DNA of 59,406 bases from an uncultured Lachnospiraceae bacterium (GTDB lineage Bacteria > Bacillota > Clostridia > Lachnospirales > Lachnospiraceae), in contig CAJTPO010000028.1 of assembly GCA_910578115.1 (NCBI GenBank), positions 1-59,406 of the forward strand, in the 5' to 3' direction. Each line of letters starts with the position of its first letter. Position 1 is the first letter of the stretch. Below the pieces are notes generated by a model that saw only the letters and a list, made by a program, of their open reading frames with translations, had not been told where the DNA came from and searched no databases. Position numbers and translations under genes: made by a program. Shown here piece after piece: positions 26,386 to 35,809 of the stretch.

Positions 26386-28548
26386 ATGAAGATCATTAAG
26401 AGAAGCGGCGCAGAAGTGGCATTTGACCTGGAGAAGATCATAGCGGCAATCTGTAAGGCGAATAACAGTGTGAAGACGGAAGAGAAGCTGACAGAGAAAG
26501 AGATCGATGAGATTGCCGAGGTGGTGGCTGCAAACTGCGAGGACATGAAGCGTTCTCCCAGCGTGGAAGAGATTCAGGATATGGTGGAGAATCAGTTGAT
26601 GAAATACCGCGCTTACACAATGGCCAGGAATTATATTACTTATCGGTATAAAAGGGCGCTTGTGAGGAAGTCAAACTCCACGGACGAACAGATCTTAAGT
26701 CTGCTGGAGTGTAACAATGAGGAAGTGAAACAGGAGAATTCCAATAAAAATCCGACGGTCAACAGTGTGCAGCGTGACTATATGGCAGGAGAGGTGAGCA
26801 AGGATATTACGCGACGTTTTCTGCTGCCGCCGGATATCGTGGAAGCTCATGAGAAGGGGATCATCCATTTTCATGACGCAGATTATTTTGCCCAGCATAT
26901 GCATAATTGCTGTCTCGTTAATCTGGAGGATATGCTGCAGAATGGTACGGTGGTCAGCGAGACCATGATAGATACGCCAAAGAGTTTTTCTACAGCCTGT
27001 AATGTAGCCACGCAGAGTATCGCCCAGATCGCCAGCTGTCAGTACGGGGGACAGAGTATTTCGCTTTCTCATCTGGCGCCTTTTGTGCAGGTGAGCCGCG
27101 GGAAATTCCGCAGGGAAGTCAGAAGAGAGATGGAGGAAGCAGGAATTGCGGTCTCTGAAGAACAGATCAATCAGATTGCAGAAAGCCGGGTAAAAGATGA
27201 GATCAAACGAGGCGTACAGATCATACAGTATCAGGTTATCACCTTGATGACCACCAATGGACAGGCGCCTTTTATTACGGTATTTATGTATATTGATGAG
27301 GTGCCGGCCGGCAGGCTGAGGGACGATCTGGCGTTGATCATAGAGGAGATGCTGGTGCAGCGGATCCAGGGGGTTAAAAATGAAAAGGGCGTTTATATTA
27401 CGCCGGCTTTTCCGAAGCTGATTTATGTGCTGGAGGAGGACAATGTCCGGGAAGATGCAAAATACTGGTACCTGACAAAGCTGGCGGCACAATGTACCGC
27501 GAAAAGGATGGTGCCGGATTATATTTCGGAGAAGATCATGAAGAAACTGAAAGACGGCAACTGCTATACCTGTATGGGATGCCGGTCTTTTCTGACGGTC
27601 TATCATGACGAAAATGATCAGCCGAAGTTCTACGGACGGTTTAATCAGGGAGTGGTGACGCTGAATCTGGTGGATGTGGCCTGTTCTTCCGGAAAAGATT
27701 TGAAGAAGTTCTGGGAGATTATGGATGAGCGGCTGGATCTTTGCCGGCGTGCTCTTATGTGCCGCCACAACCGGTTAAAAGGCACTCCCTCTGATGTGGC
27801 GCCGATTCTCTGGCAGAACGGGGCGCTGGCACGGCTTAAGAAGGGGGAGAAGATCGATAAGCTTCTCTATGACGGCTATTCTACCATATCGCTGGGCTAT
27901 GCCGGATTGTGTGAGTGTGTCCGCTATATGACCGGGAAGAGCCATACGGATCCGGAGGCAACGCCTTTTGCGCTTAAGATCATGCGGTATTTGAACAATG
28001 CCTGCAAAGAATGGCGGGAAGAGACGAATATTGATTTCAGTTTGTATGGTACGCCGCTGGAGTCAACGACTTATAAGTTTGCAAAATGTCTGCAGAATCG
28101 TTTTGGCGTAATCGAGGGTGTGACGGACAGGAACTATATTACCAACAGCTATCATGTGCATGTAACGGAGGAGATCAATGCTTTCGATAAGTTGAAATTT
28201 GAATCCCAGTTCCAGGAGCTGTCTCCGGGTGGGGCCATCAGCTATGTGGAAGTGCCTAATATGGAGAATAATCTGGAGGCTGTCCTTTCCGTAATGCAGT
28301 ATATTTACGATAATATTATGTATGCGGAGCTGAACACGAAAAGTGATTACTGCCAGAAATGTGATTATCACGGAGAGATCCGGATTGTCACAGACAAGGA
28401 TGGTAAACTTATCTGGAAATGTCCTAATTGCGGAAATACAGACCAGAACAAGATGAATGTGGCAAGACGTACCTGCGGCTATATCGGAACGCAGTTCTGG
28501 AACCAGGGGCGCACGCAGGAGATTAAAGAGCGGGTGCTGCACCTATGA
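26386..28548 (+). CDS. nrdD: Anaerobic (class III) ribonucleoside-triphosphate reductase
   Basis: 720 aa. The N-terminal ATP-cone (about 1-90: IKRSGAEVAFDLEKI, RNYITYRYKRALVRKSN) senses dATP/ATP. The central glycyl-radical barrel has FSTACNVATQSIAQIASCQYGGQS. At the C terminus lie a four-Cys zinc site (CQKC and CPNC) and the glycyl-radical loop RTCGYIG (about residue 699). It makes dNTPs under anoxia and needs NrdG for radical installation. Its stop overlaps the nrdG start. Controlled by the NrdR boxes upstream. Confidence 0.97.
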   Translation: MKIIKRSGAEVAFDLEKIIAAICKANNSVKTEEKLTEKEIDEIAEVVAANCEDMKRSPSVEEIQDMVENQLMKYRAYTMARNYITYRYKRALVRKSNSTDEQILSLLECNNEEVKQENSNKNPTVNSVQRDYMAGEVSKDITRRFLLPPDIVEAHEKGIIHFHDADYFAQHMHNCCLVNLEDMLQNGTVVSETMIDTPKSFSTACNVATQSIAQIASCQYGGQSISLSHLAPFVQVSRGKFRREVRREMEEAGIAVSEEQINQIAESRVKDEIKRGVQIIQYQVITLMTTNGQAPFITVFMYIDEVPAGRLRDDLALIIEEMLVQRIQGVKNEKGVYITPAFPKLIYVLEEDNVREDAKYWYLTKLAAQCTAKRMVPDYISEKIMKKLKDGNCYTCMGCRSFLTVYHDENDQPKFYGRFNQGVVTLNLVDVACSSGKDLKKFWEIMDERLDLCRRALMCRHNRLKGTPSDVAPILWQNGALARLKKGEKIDKLLYDGYSTISLGYAGLCECVRYMTGKSHTDPEATPFALKIMRYLNNACKEWREETNIDFSLYGTPLESTTYKFAKCLQNRFGVIEGVTDRNYITNSYHVHVTEEINAFDKLKFESQFQELSPGGAISYVEVPNMENNLEAVLSVMQYIYDNIMYAELNTKSDYCQKCDYHGEIRIVTDKDGKLIWKCPNCGNTDQNKMNVARRTCGYIGTQFWNQGRTQEIKERVLHL

Positions 28549-29132
28549 ACTACTCGGAGATCAAAAATTGTGATATTGCCAACGGGCCGGGTGTACGGGT
28601 GACGCTTTTTGTCAGCGGGTGCACGCATCACTGTGCAGGATGCTTCAATGAGATGACATGGGATTTCGATTACGGAGTGCCTTTTGATACAGGGACGGAG
28701 GAGCGGCTGTTAACCCTTTTGGAGCCGGGATATATTGCAGGATTGACGCTCCTTGGCGGGGAGCCGATGGAGTATGCGAACTGGTGCAGGCTGCTGCCTT
28801 TTCTAAAAAAGGTGAGAGATATATATCCGAAGAAAGATATCTGGTGTTATACGGGATATTGTTTTGAAACGGATATTTTGAAACGTTTCTGTAGACAGTG
28901 GGAGGATATGAAGGAATTCCTGGCCTGTATCGATGTGTTGGTGGATGGAGAATTTATTCTGGAGCAGAAAGACATCAGCCTGCAGTTTCGGGGGTCGCGA
29001 AACCAGAGGATTATTCTGGTGCAGGAATCACTGGCTTGTGGAGAGACTGTACTATGGCGTGGAGCCGGTTCGCAGAGCATTGGACAGGACAAAAGAACAG
29101 CAAAGCAGAGAGTTGGGGAGAGTCTGATATAG
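28545..29132 (+). CDS. nrdG: Anaerobic ribonucleotide reductase activating protein
   Basis: 195 aa radical-SAM enzyme. The cluster motif CTHHCAGC (CxxxCxxC) follows GPGVRVTLFVSG near the N terminus, and LTLLGGEPM matches the SAM-binding glycine motif. It generates the glycyl radical in NrdD. Start ATG overlaps the nrdD stop by 4 bp. The C-terminal tail (after about residue 165) is longer than in short NrdG forms. The stop codon lies inside the terminator hairpin. Confidence 0.95.
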   Translation: MNYSEIKNCDIANGPGVRVTLFVSGCTHHCAGCFNEMTWDFDYGVPFDTGTEERLLTLLEPGYIAGLTLLGGEPMEYANWCRLLPFLKKVRDIYPKKDIWCYTGYCFETDILKRFCRQWEDMKEFLACIDVLVDGEFILEQKDISLQFRGSRNQRIILVQESLACGETVLWRGAGSQSIGQDKRTAKQRVGESLI

Positions 29133-29150
29133 GCTCTCCTTTTTGGTTTT
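29116..29150 (+). terminator. Terminator of nrdDG
   Basis: GGAGAG (29117-29122) pairs with CTCTCC (29134-29139), then TTTTTGGTTTT. It overlaps the last codons of nrdG. Confidence 0.7.
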
Positions 29151-29259
29151 CAGGAAGCGGGCAATCGCAAATCCCTCTTGACTTTAGCGATTAAAAGTGC
29201 TAAAGTGTGAAAGGCGGTTTTTATGGAGCCGGAACAAATAACAGGAAAGGGGTCTGTTC

Positions 29260-29658
29260 ATGTCAGCATTGGAGGAGATTCGAAACCGTTTTAAGAAGGA
29301 TCGTTTTGCAACGGAGGCTGCGGGGATCGTTATTGACCATGCAGAGCCGGGGAAGGCGGTGTGCTCTCTGACGTTGGAGGAGAAGCATATGAATGAGAAT
29401 AATGTACCCATGGGCGGCGCTGTCTTTACACTGGCAGATTTTACCTGTGCCATCGCATCGAACGGGTATTCCGAAAAGAAGACGGTCAGCCAGCAGGTAT
29501 CCATTACCTTTCTCGCGCCGGCGAAGGGCAGCCGTCTGATCGCGGAGGCATCCTGTCTGAGAGAGGGGCGCACCACGGCGTTCTATGCGGTGGATGTGAA
29601 GGACGAGCTGGGAAATTATGTGGCCCATGCCACGATGAACGGATATATTATGAAGTAA
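29260..29658 (+). CDS. PaaI-type hotdog-fold thioesterase
   Basis: 132 aa. Hotdog fold with HMNENNVPMGGAVFTLADFTCAIASN, the family segment in which the Asn/Gly-Gly and Asp/Glu residues form the active site, and a C-terminal VAHATMNGYIM strand. PaaI-type enzymes hydrolyse (hydroxy)aryl-acetyl-CoA or related thioesters. Linked to an acyl-CoA synthetase and, further down, to indolepyruvate oxidoreductase and phenylacetate-CoA ligase, so an aryl-CoA is the likely substrate. Confidence 0.88.
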   Translation: MSALEEIRNRFKKDRFATEAAGIVIDHAEPGKAVCSLTLEEKHMNENNVPMGGAVFTLADFTCAIASNGYSEKKTVSQQVSITFLAPAKGSRLIAEASCLREGRTTAFYAVDVKDELGNYVAHATMNGYIMK

Positions 29659-29662
29659 CGGA

Positions 29663-29702
29663 TGATATATAACGAAATTTCAAATGTCATTAACTATAGA
29701 TT
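29663..29702 (+). repeat. Short interspersed repeat (copy 2)
   Basis: AACGAAATTTCAAATGTC (29671-29688), four bases, ACTATAG (29693-29699): same architecture as the sequence at 14537-14565, with one mismatch in the 18-base core. Confidence 0.5.
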
Positions 29703-29730
29703 GTGGAATTTGAGAAGGAGGAACTCTATC

Positions 29731-31368
29731 ATGGTGATCACGGAGTTTTTGGAGCGCAACGCGCGCCTGTACGGTTCAGATACGGCGCTGGTGGAGCTGA
29801 ATCCCTCCCAGGAGCGGGACAGTGCGGTAACCTGGCGGGAGGCGAGTCTGATCGAGAGCGCGGAGAATGGCGCTCCTTACCGCCGGGAATTAAGCTGGGC
29901 GGATTTTGACAGGCGGGCCAACCGTTTCGCGAATCTGCTCTTAAGCCGCGGCCTGGAGCGGGAGACGAAGGTGGGTATTCTGATGATGAACTGTCTGGAA
30001 TGGCTGCCCATCTATTTTGGGATATTGAAGGCTGGCGGTGTGGCCGTACCCTTGAATTTCCGGTATTCGGCGGAAGAGATCAAATACTGTCTGGAGCTGG
30101 CGGATGTGGAGGTGCTGGTGTTCGGACCGGAGTTTATCAGCCGTATGGACACGATCGCGAAGGAGCTGCCGGGGATTAAGACGATGTTTTTCCCGGGCCC
30201 GGAGGGGCCTTCCTATACGGAAGACTGTCTGAAGCTGATGGGATTCTGTTCTTCCAGCGCACCGCCGGTGGCGCTTCAGGAGACGGATTATGCGGCCATC
30301 TATTTTTCTTCCGGGACCACCGGGTTTCCGAAGGCAATCCTGCATGATCACAGGGCGCTGCGTTCTTCCTGCGAGACGGAACAGAACCACCACGGGCAGC
30401 GGAAGGAGGATGTGTTCCTCTGTATTCCGCCGCTTTATCATACCGGGGCGAAAATGCACTGGTTCGGTTCCCTGCTCACGGCCGGCAAGGCAGTGCTTCT
30501 ACGGGGCGTGAAGCCGGAGTGGATCCTGCGGGCGGTGACAGAGGAGAAATGTACCATCGTGTGGCTGCTGGTGCCCTGGGCACAGGATCTTCTGGATGCC
30601 ATCGACTCCGGCAAGGTGGAGATGGAACATTATCTGCTGGAGCAGTGGCGGTTGATGCATATCGGGGCACAGCCCGTGCCGCCCAGTTTGATTCAGCGTT
30701 GGAAGAAGCATTTCCCGCACCATCAGTACGATACCAATTATGGGCTGAGTGAATCCATCGGGCCTGGCTGTGTGCATCTGGGCGTGGAAAATATACATAA
30801 AGTGGGAGCCATCGGCAGGCCTGGCTATCACTGGGAAGCAAAGATCGTAGATGAGCAGGGCCGGGAGAGCGCCCAGGGCGATGTAGGCGAATTGATCGTT
30901 CATGGACCGGGTGTCATGCTCTGTTATTATAAGAATCCCGAGGCCACCGATGAGGTTTTGAAGGACGGCTGGCTCTACACGGGCGATATGGCGCGTATGG
31001 ATGAGGACGGTTTTATCTATCTGGTGGACCGGAAGAAGGATGTGATCATCTCCGGCGGTGAGAACCTGTATCCGGTGCAGATCGAGGACTTCCTGCGCAG
31101 AAACGACAAGATCAAGGATGTGGCGGTGATCGGACTGCCGGACGCGAGACTGGGTGAGATCGCGGCGGCGGTGATCGGACTGAAGGAGGATGTCTCCTGC
31201 ACGGAAGAGGAGATCATGGAATTCTGCAGAGAACTGCCCAGATATAAGCGGCCGAAGAAGATCATCTTCGACGAGGTGCCGCGGAATCCTACGGGTAAGA
31301 TCGAGAAGCCGGTGCTGCGGGAACGGTACTGTCACGGCAGCCTGGTGGAGGCCCAGATCAGGAATTAA
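29731..31368 (+). CDS. AMP-forming acyl-CoA synthetase
   Basis: 545 aa from ATG 29731 (AGGAGG eight bases upstream; a longer frame would run through the upstream repeat). ANL superfamily: P-loop-like YFSSGTTGFPKA, NYGLSESIG, the YTGDMARMDEDGF hinge, and the C-terminal GGENLYPVQIE and NPTGKIEKP with the catalytic Lys. It activates a carboxylic acid to its CoA thioester. Neighbours point to an aromatic or branched acid rather than a fatty acid, but this is inference. Confidence 0.9.
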   Translation: MVITEFLERNARLYGSDTALVELNPSQERDSAVTWREASLIESAENGAPYRRELSWADFDRRANRFANLLLSRGLERETKVGILMMNCLEWLPIYFGILKAGGVAVPLNFRYSAEEIKYCLELADVEVLVFGPEFISRMDTIAKELPGIKTMFFPGPEGPSYTEDCLKLMGFCSSSAPPVALQETDYAAIYFSSGTTGFPKAILHDHRALRSSCETEQNHHGQRKEDVFLCIPPLYHTGAKMHWFGSLLTAGKAVLLRGVKPEWILRAVTEEKCTIVWLLVPWAQDLLDAIDSGKVEMEHYLLEQWRLMHIGAQPVPPSLIQRWKKHFPHHQYDTNYGLSESIGPGCVHLGVENIHKVGAIGRPGYHWEAKIVDEQGRESAQGDVGELIVHGPGVMLCYYKNPEATDEVLKDGWLYTGDMARMDEDGFIYLVDRKKDVIISGGENLYPVQIEDFLRRNDKIKDVAVIGLPDARLGEIAAAVIGLKEDVSCTEEEIMEFCRELPRYKRPKKIIFDEVPRNPTGKIEKPVLRERYCHGSLVEAQIRN

Positions 31369-31432
31369 AGGAGCAGAGGGATAAACGATCCCGGAAGCGC
31401 AATCATGTAACAAGCGGAGGGAGAAAAAGAAA

Positions 31433-32983
31433 ATGGATCTTGCGATTAAATTAGTGATGCTCATCGTCTTTTTCGGTGTCATGATCGGCATCGGACTTTA
31501 CTGCCGGAAACATGCCACCGATGTGAATGGATTTGTGCTGGGCGGCAGGAGTGTGGGGCCGTGGCTGACCGCTTTTGCCTATGGGACAAGCTATTTCTCG
31601 GCGGTGGTCTTCGTGGGTTATGCGGGGCAGTTTGGCTGGAAATACGGAATCGCCGCTACCTGGGCGGGACTGGGGAATGCGTTCCTCGGTTCCCTGCTTG
31701 CCTGGGCGGTGTTGGGACGCCGTACCCGTATTATGACACAGCATTTAGACAGCGCCACCATGCCGCAGTTTTTCGGAGAACGGTTTGAGAGTAAGCCTTT
31801 AAAACTGGCGGCTTCGGCCATTATCTTTATCTTTCTGATCCCTTATACGGCCAGTCTCTATAACGGGCTGAGCCGTCTGTTCGGGATGGCTTTCGATATC
31901 GACTACAGCGTGTGCGTGATCGTGATGGCAGTGCTCACCGGCATTTATGTCATAGCCGGCGGCTATATGGCTACCGCCATCAACGATTTTATACAGGGTA
32001 TCATAATGATCTTCGGCATCGTGGCTGTGGTGGCGGCGGTATTAAACGGCCAGGGCGGTTTTCTGGCGGCGCTGGATGCGCTGGCGGCTGTCAGTGACGA
32101 GTCGGTGTCGGCGGCACCGGGGGTGTTCAACTCCTTCTTCGGACCGGATCCGGTGGGGCTTCTGGGGGTGGTGATCCTTACCAGCCTGGGCACCTGGGGA
32201 CTGCCCCAGATGGTACAGAAGTTCTATGCCATCAAAAGCGAGAGTGCGATCAACAAAGGCATGATCATCTCCACTGTTTTTGCGGCGATCGTGGCGGGCG
32301 GCTGCTATTTCCTGGGCGGCTTCGGACGGCTGTTTGACGATAAGATCGATATTGCGGCCAACGGGTATGACTCGGTGGTGCCGACGATGCTGTCAGGGCT
32401 GCCGACGATCCTGATCGCGGTGGTGGTCATTCTGGTGCTTTCGGCCTCCATGTCCACGCTTTCTTCCCTTGTTTTGGCATCCAGTTCTACCTTGACGCTG
32501 GATTTCATTAAAGGTAATATTATGAAAGAGATGGATGAGAAGGAACAGGTGAAATGGATGCGGGCGCTGTTGGTGGTCTTTATCGCGATCTCCGTAGTGC
32601 TGGCGCTGATCCAGTACCGTTCCAACGTCACGTTTATCGCCCAGCTCATGGGTGTGAGCTGGGGCGCGCTGGCCGGAGCTTTCCTGGCTCCCTTCCTTTA
32701 CGGCCTGTATTGGAAGCGGACCACGAAAGCAGCCTGCTGGGTGAGTTTTTTGTTCTCCACGGTGGTGATGCTGGCGAACATCTTTTTCCGGTCGAGCTTT
32801 CCGGCGCTTTTGCAGTCGCCCATCAATGCCGGCGCCTTCTGTATGCTGGCCGGGCTTGTGATCGTGCCGGTGGTGAGCGTGGTGACGAAAGCGCCTGCCG
32901 GAAAAAGGCTGGAGGAGATCTTCTCCTGTTATGAGAAGAAGGTGACGGTTTCTGTGAAAGACTCCATCGGAGATCAAAATTAG
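31433..32983 (+). CDS. Sodium:solute symporter (SSS family)
   Basis: 516 aa with about 13 hydrophobic segments. Typical SSS features are FVLGGRSVGPWLTAFAYGTSYFSA in TM1-2 (Na+ site region), an Ile/Val-rich core with IAGGYMATAINDFIQG, and LSASMSTLSSLVLASSSTLTLD carrying the Na2-site Ser/Thr in TM8. It imports or exports an organic solute with Na+. Within this locus an aryl-acid or amino-acid-derived carboxylate is a reasonable guess. Rnf could supply the Na+ gradient. Confidence 0.9.
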   Translation: MDLAIKLVMLIVFFGVMIGIGLYCRKHATDVNGFVLGGRSVGPWLTAFAYGTSYFSAVVFVGYAGQFGWKYGIAATWAGLGNAFLGSLLAWAVLGRRTRIMTQHLDSATMPQFFGERFESKPLKLAASAIIFIFLIPYTASLYNGLSRLFGMAFDIDYSVCVIVMAVLTGIYVIAGGYMATAINDFIQGIIMIFGIVAVVAAVLNGQGGFLAALDALAAVSDESVSAAPGVFNSFFGPDPVGLLGVVILTSLGTWGLPQMVQKFYAIKSESAINKGMIISTVFAAIVAGGCYFLGGFGRLFDDKIDIAANGYDSVVPTMLSGLPTILIAVVVILVLSASMSTLSSLVLASSSTLTLDFIKGNIMKEMDEKEQVKWMRALLVVFIAISVVLALIQYRSNVTFIAQLMGVSWGALAGAFLAPFLYGLYWKRTTKAACWVSFLFSTVVMLANIFFRSSFPALLQSPINAGAFCMLAGLVIVPVVSVVTKAPAGKRLEEIFSCYEKKVTVSVKDSIGDQN

Positions 32984-33011
32984 GGAAAACGATGAAGGAG
33001 GAAAAGGATAT

Positions 33012-34748
33012 ATGAAAACACTGATGCTCGGCAACGAGGCGGTTGCCAGAGGTCTTTATGAAGGAGGCTGCAGCTTCGTATCCAGCTATCCGGGAACGCC
33101 CAGCACGGAGATCACGGAGTGCGCGGCGAAGTATGAGGAGCTGTACGCGGAGTGGGCGCCCAATGAGAAGGTGGCGCTTGAGGCAGCGTTTGGCGCATGT
33201 CTTTCCGGAAAGAGAAGCTTCTGTGCCATGAAGCATGTAGGCCTTAACGTGGCGGCGGATCCGCTTTTTACCATATCTTATACGGGGGTGCATGCCGGAC
33301 TGGTGATCGGCGTGGCGGATGACGCCGGCATGCACAGTTCCCAGAACGAACAGGATTCCAGACATTATGCGCAGGCATCCAGGATTCCCATGCTGGAGCC
33401 TTCCGATTCCGCGGAAGCGCTTGCCTTTGCGAAACTTGCCTATGAGCTTTCGGAAGAATTCGATACGGCGGTACTGCTTAAGATGTGCACCCGCGTCAGC
33501 CATTCGCAGAGCGTGGTGGAGACGGGGGAAAGGGTGCTTCCGGCGCAGAAAAAATATGAGAAGAACCCGGGTAAATACATTATGATGCCGGCCAACGCCA
33601 AGAAGCGTCATCCGGAAGTGGAGGTGCGCACAAAGGCGCTGACAGCCTGGGCGGAGACGACAGAGATCAACCGCATCGAGACGGGCAGCGATCCGTCCTG
33701 CGGCATCATTACCTCCTCCACCTGTTATCAGTATGTGAAGGAGGCCTTCGGGGATACCTATCCGGTATTGAAGCTGGGCATGATATGGCCCATGCCGGAG
33801 CAGAAGATCAGGGAGTTTGCGGCTGCTGTAAAGCGGCTTGTGGTGGTGGAGGAGCTGGACGGCTTTATCGAGTCACACTGCAGAAGTCTGGGGCTTACGG
33901 TGTCCGGCAAAGACCTGTTTTCCAATATCGGCGAGCTGAGTCAGAATCTGGTGAAGGAGAAGCTTGGCGGGAACGTACAGGCGGGAGCGGCGCTTGATGA
34001 AGTCATTCCGGCCAGACCGCCCGTGATGTGCGCCGGCTGTCCGCATCGCAGTATTTTCTATGTTCTGAAAAAGATGAATCTCACGGTGCTGGGAGATATC
34101 GGCTGCTATACGCTGGGAGCCGTGCAGCCCCTGGGAGCCATCGACACAACGATCTGTATGGGTGCTTCTGTTTCCGGACTGCATGGATTTGTGAAAGCAG
34201 GAGACGGGGAGAGCGCAGGCAGGACGGTGGCGGTCATCGGGGATTCCACGTTTATGCATTCCGGTGTTACGGGACTGATCAACATTGCGTATAATGAATC
34301 GAATTCCACGGTGATCATACTGGACAACTCGATTACGGGTATGACGGGGCATCAGCAGAACCCTACCACGGGCTATAACCTGAAAGGGGATCCCTGTGCG
34401 AAGATCGATCTGGAAAGTCTGTGCCATGCCGTGGGGATCAAGCGGGTAAGGGTGGTGGATCCTTACGATATGGAGATCTGTCAGGCAGTGATAGCAGAAG
34501 AGCTGGCGGCAAAAGAGCCTTCGGTCATCATTTCCCGTCGTCCCTGTGCGCTGCTTAAGTATGTGAAGCATCCCGGTCCCATCTGTTCCGATACAGAGAA
34601 GTGTAAGGGCTGTAAGGCCTGTATGAAGATCGGCTGTCCGGCTATCAGCATGGTGGACGGCAAGGCGAAGATCGATGCGACGCTCTGTGTGGGATGCGGC
34701 GTCTGTGAGCAGTTGTGTAAATTTGACGCGCTGGGTAAGGCTGAATAA
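33012..34748 (+). CDS. iorA: Indolepyruvate:ferredoxin oxidoreductase, alpha subunit
   Basis: 578 aa from ATG 33012 with GGAGG upstream. The N-terminal domain (GNEAVARGLYEGGCSFVSSYPGTPSTEI) and TPP-binding domain (MCAGCPHRS, GDIGCYTLG, VIGDSTFMHSG, the last with the metal/TPP GDS motif) are followed by two C-terminal ferredoxin motifs (CKGCKACMKIGCP, CVGCGVCEQLC). With IorB it oxidatively decarboxylates arylpyruvates to aryl-acetyl-CoA, reducing ferredoxin. Slightly shorter than archaeal IorA. Element B separates it from iorB. Confidence 0.95.
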   Translation: MKTLMLGNEAVARGLYEGGCSFVSSYPGTPSTEITECAAKYEELYAEWAPNEKVALEAAFGACLSGKRSFCAMKHVGLNVAADPLFTISYTGVHAGLVIGVADDAGMHSSQNEQDSRHYAQASRIPMLEPSDSAEALAFAKLAYELSEEFDTAVLLKMCTRVSHSQSVVETGERVLPAQKKYEKNPGKYIMMPANAKKRHPEVEVRTKALTAWAETTEINRIETGSDPSCGIITSSTCYQYVKEAFGDTYPVLKLGMIWPMPEQKIREFAAAVKRLVVVEELDGFIESHCRSLGLTVSGKDLFSNIGELSQNLVKEKLGGNVQAGAALDEVIPARPPVMCAGCPHRSIFYVLKKMNLTVLGDIGCYTLGAVQPLGAIDTTICMGASVSGLHGFVKAGDGESAGRTVAVIGDSTFMHSGVTGLINIAYNESNSTVIILDNSITGMTGHQQNPTTGYNLKGDPCAKIDLESLCHAVGIKRVRVVDPYDMEICQAVIAEELAAKEPSVIISRRPCALLKYVKHPGPICSDTEKCKGCKACMKIGCPAISMVDGKAKIDATLCVGCGVCEQLCKFDALGKAE

Positions 34749-34925
34749 AGCGCTTCGGAATGGAGGGAAGATTGAATAAATTCTCTGATGAGCAATTTAT
34801 TCAATCAAGAATTTGTGCCGAAGCGTCACAAATTCTGTTGATCGCAGAGCAGAATCGGAGTATTCCTTCGGAAAACTCCTAAATTCTGCTCACGTCCTCA
34901 GCGCAAAGCGCTTCGGAATGGAGGA
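34749..34925 (+). repeat. Intercistronic covarying hairpin element, copy B
   Basis: It begins directly after the iorA stop with GCGCTTCGGAATGGAGG-like sequence. Hairpins: ATTGAATAAATT (34771-34782) with AATTTATTCAAT (34794-34805); AGAATTTGTG (34808-34817) with CACAAATTCT (34827-34836); GAGCAGAAT (34847-34855) with ATTCTGCTC (34883-34891), the latter enclosing a GGAGT/ACTCC hairpin. It ends CGCTTCGGAATGGAGG, whose GGAGG is the iorB ribosome binding site. An upstream CCTC could pair with that GAGG. Confidence 0.88.
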
Positions 34926-34929
34926 AAAT

Positions 34930-35502
34930 ATGGAAACAAAGAATATTATGATCGTGGGAGTAGGCGGACAGGGCACGCTGCTTGCAAGTAAACTCCTGGG
35001 GCGTCTGCTTCTGGGGAAGGGATTTGACGTGAAGGTGAGCGAAGTGCACGGTATGAGCCAGCGGGGCGGAAGCGTTGTCACGTATGTGCGCTGGGGAGAC
35101 AGAGTCTGTTCCCCCATTATCGACAGGGGACAGGCGGATTGCATTCTTTCTTTTGAACTTCTGGAGGCGGCCCGCTATACGGAATATGTGAAGCCGGGCG
35201 GAAGAATCATTGTCAACAGCCAGCAGATCAATCCGATGCCGGTGATCGCGGGGATGGCTGCCTATCCGGAGAATCTGGTGGAAAAGATGGCGGCCCTTGA
35301 CATCCAAGTGGACGCGCTGGATGCGTTGTCTCTGGCGGAAGAGGCGGGGAGCAGCAAGGCAGTGAATCTTGTACTGATGGGCAGACTTGCGAAGCATTTT
35401 GATTTCACCGATGAGGAGTGGATGGATGCCATTGAGCACAGCGTGCCGTCGAAATTTCTGGAATTAAATAAGAAAGCGTTTGAACTGGGGCGGAGCGCAT
35501 AG
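34930..35502 (+). CDS. iorB: Indolepyruvate:ferredoxin oxidoreductase, beta subunit
   Basis: 190 aa from ATG 34930, five bases after the GGAGG of element B; a longer frame merely reads through the repeat. The gamma-type 2-oxoacid oxidoreductase domain is intact (IVGVGGQGTLLASKLLGRLL, EVHGMSQRGGSVVTYVRWG). It partners IorA. Gene order iorA-element-iorB is unusual, because these subunits are normally tightly coupled. Confidence 0.95.
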   Translation: METKNIMIVGVGGQGTLLASKLLGRLLLGKGFDVKVSEVHGMSQRGGSVVTYVRWGDRVCSPIIDRGQADCILSFELLEAARYTEYVKPGGRIIVNSQQINPMPVIAGMAAYPENLVEKMAALDIQVDALDALSLAEEAGSSKAVNLVLMGRLAKHFDFTDEEWMDAIEHSVPSKFLELNKKAFELGRSA

Positions 35503-35535
35503 ATTGAAAAATCAAGGATTTTCGAATTTTCTATT
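35503..35535 (+). repeat. Degenerate first-hairpin remnant of the intercistronic element
   Basis: Immediately after the iorB stop, ATTGAAAAATC (35504-35514) faces an imperfect GATTTTCGAAT. It resembles hairpin 1 of copy A. About 95 bp of otherwise featureless sequence follow before copy C. Confidence 0.45.
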
Positions 35536-35630
35536 TAGGCAGTATAGCAGGCAGGCCTGTGATATGCATGGTTATCAGTGTCTTAAATATTGAGAAGACA
35601 GATTTCAGCAGTGTAGAGGAGGAGATGGAA

Positions 35631-35805
35631 AGGTTGAATAAATTCTCTGATGAGCAATTTAGTTCAACAAACTGAACAAGTTCAGTCGGAATTTGTGCCG
35701 AAGCGTCACAAATTCTGTTGATCGCAGAGCAGAATCGGAGTATTCCTTCGGAAAACTCCTAAATTCTGCTCGCGTCCTCAGCATAAAACGCTTCGGAATG
35801 GAGGA
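35631..35805 (+). repeat. Intercistronic covarying hairpin element, copy C
   Basis: Closely similar to copy B over hairpins 2 and 3 (GAATTTGTG/CACAAATTC and GAGCAGAAT/ATTCTGCTC). Hairpin 1 (GTTGAATAAATT with AATTTAGTTCAAC) carries a one-base bulge and is followed by an extra ACTGAAC/GTTCAGT hairpin, which copy D shares. It ends CGCTTCGGAATGGAGG, giving the paaK ribosome binding site. Confidence 0.88.
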
Positions 35806-35809
35806 AAAA

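Noticed and set aside
26695..27768. Minus-strand open frame of 357 aa in nrdD
   Set aside because: Shadow of the certain nrdD gene; its composition is reverse-complement-like.
34813..34929. In-frame N-terminal extension of iorB (about 39 residues)
   Set aside because: It is read-through of element B. The same peptide appears before paaK because both share the repeat, and the true ribosome binding site and ATG lie at its end.
35693..35809. In-frame N-terminal extension of paaK
   Set aside because: Same repeat read-through as for iorB. Starting at 35810 gives the normal PaaK length.
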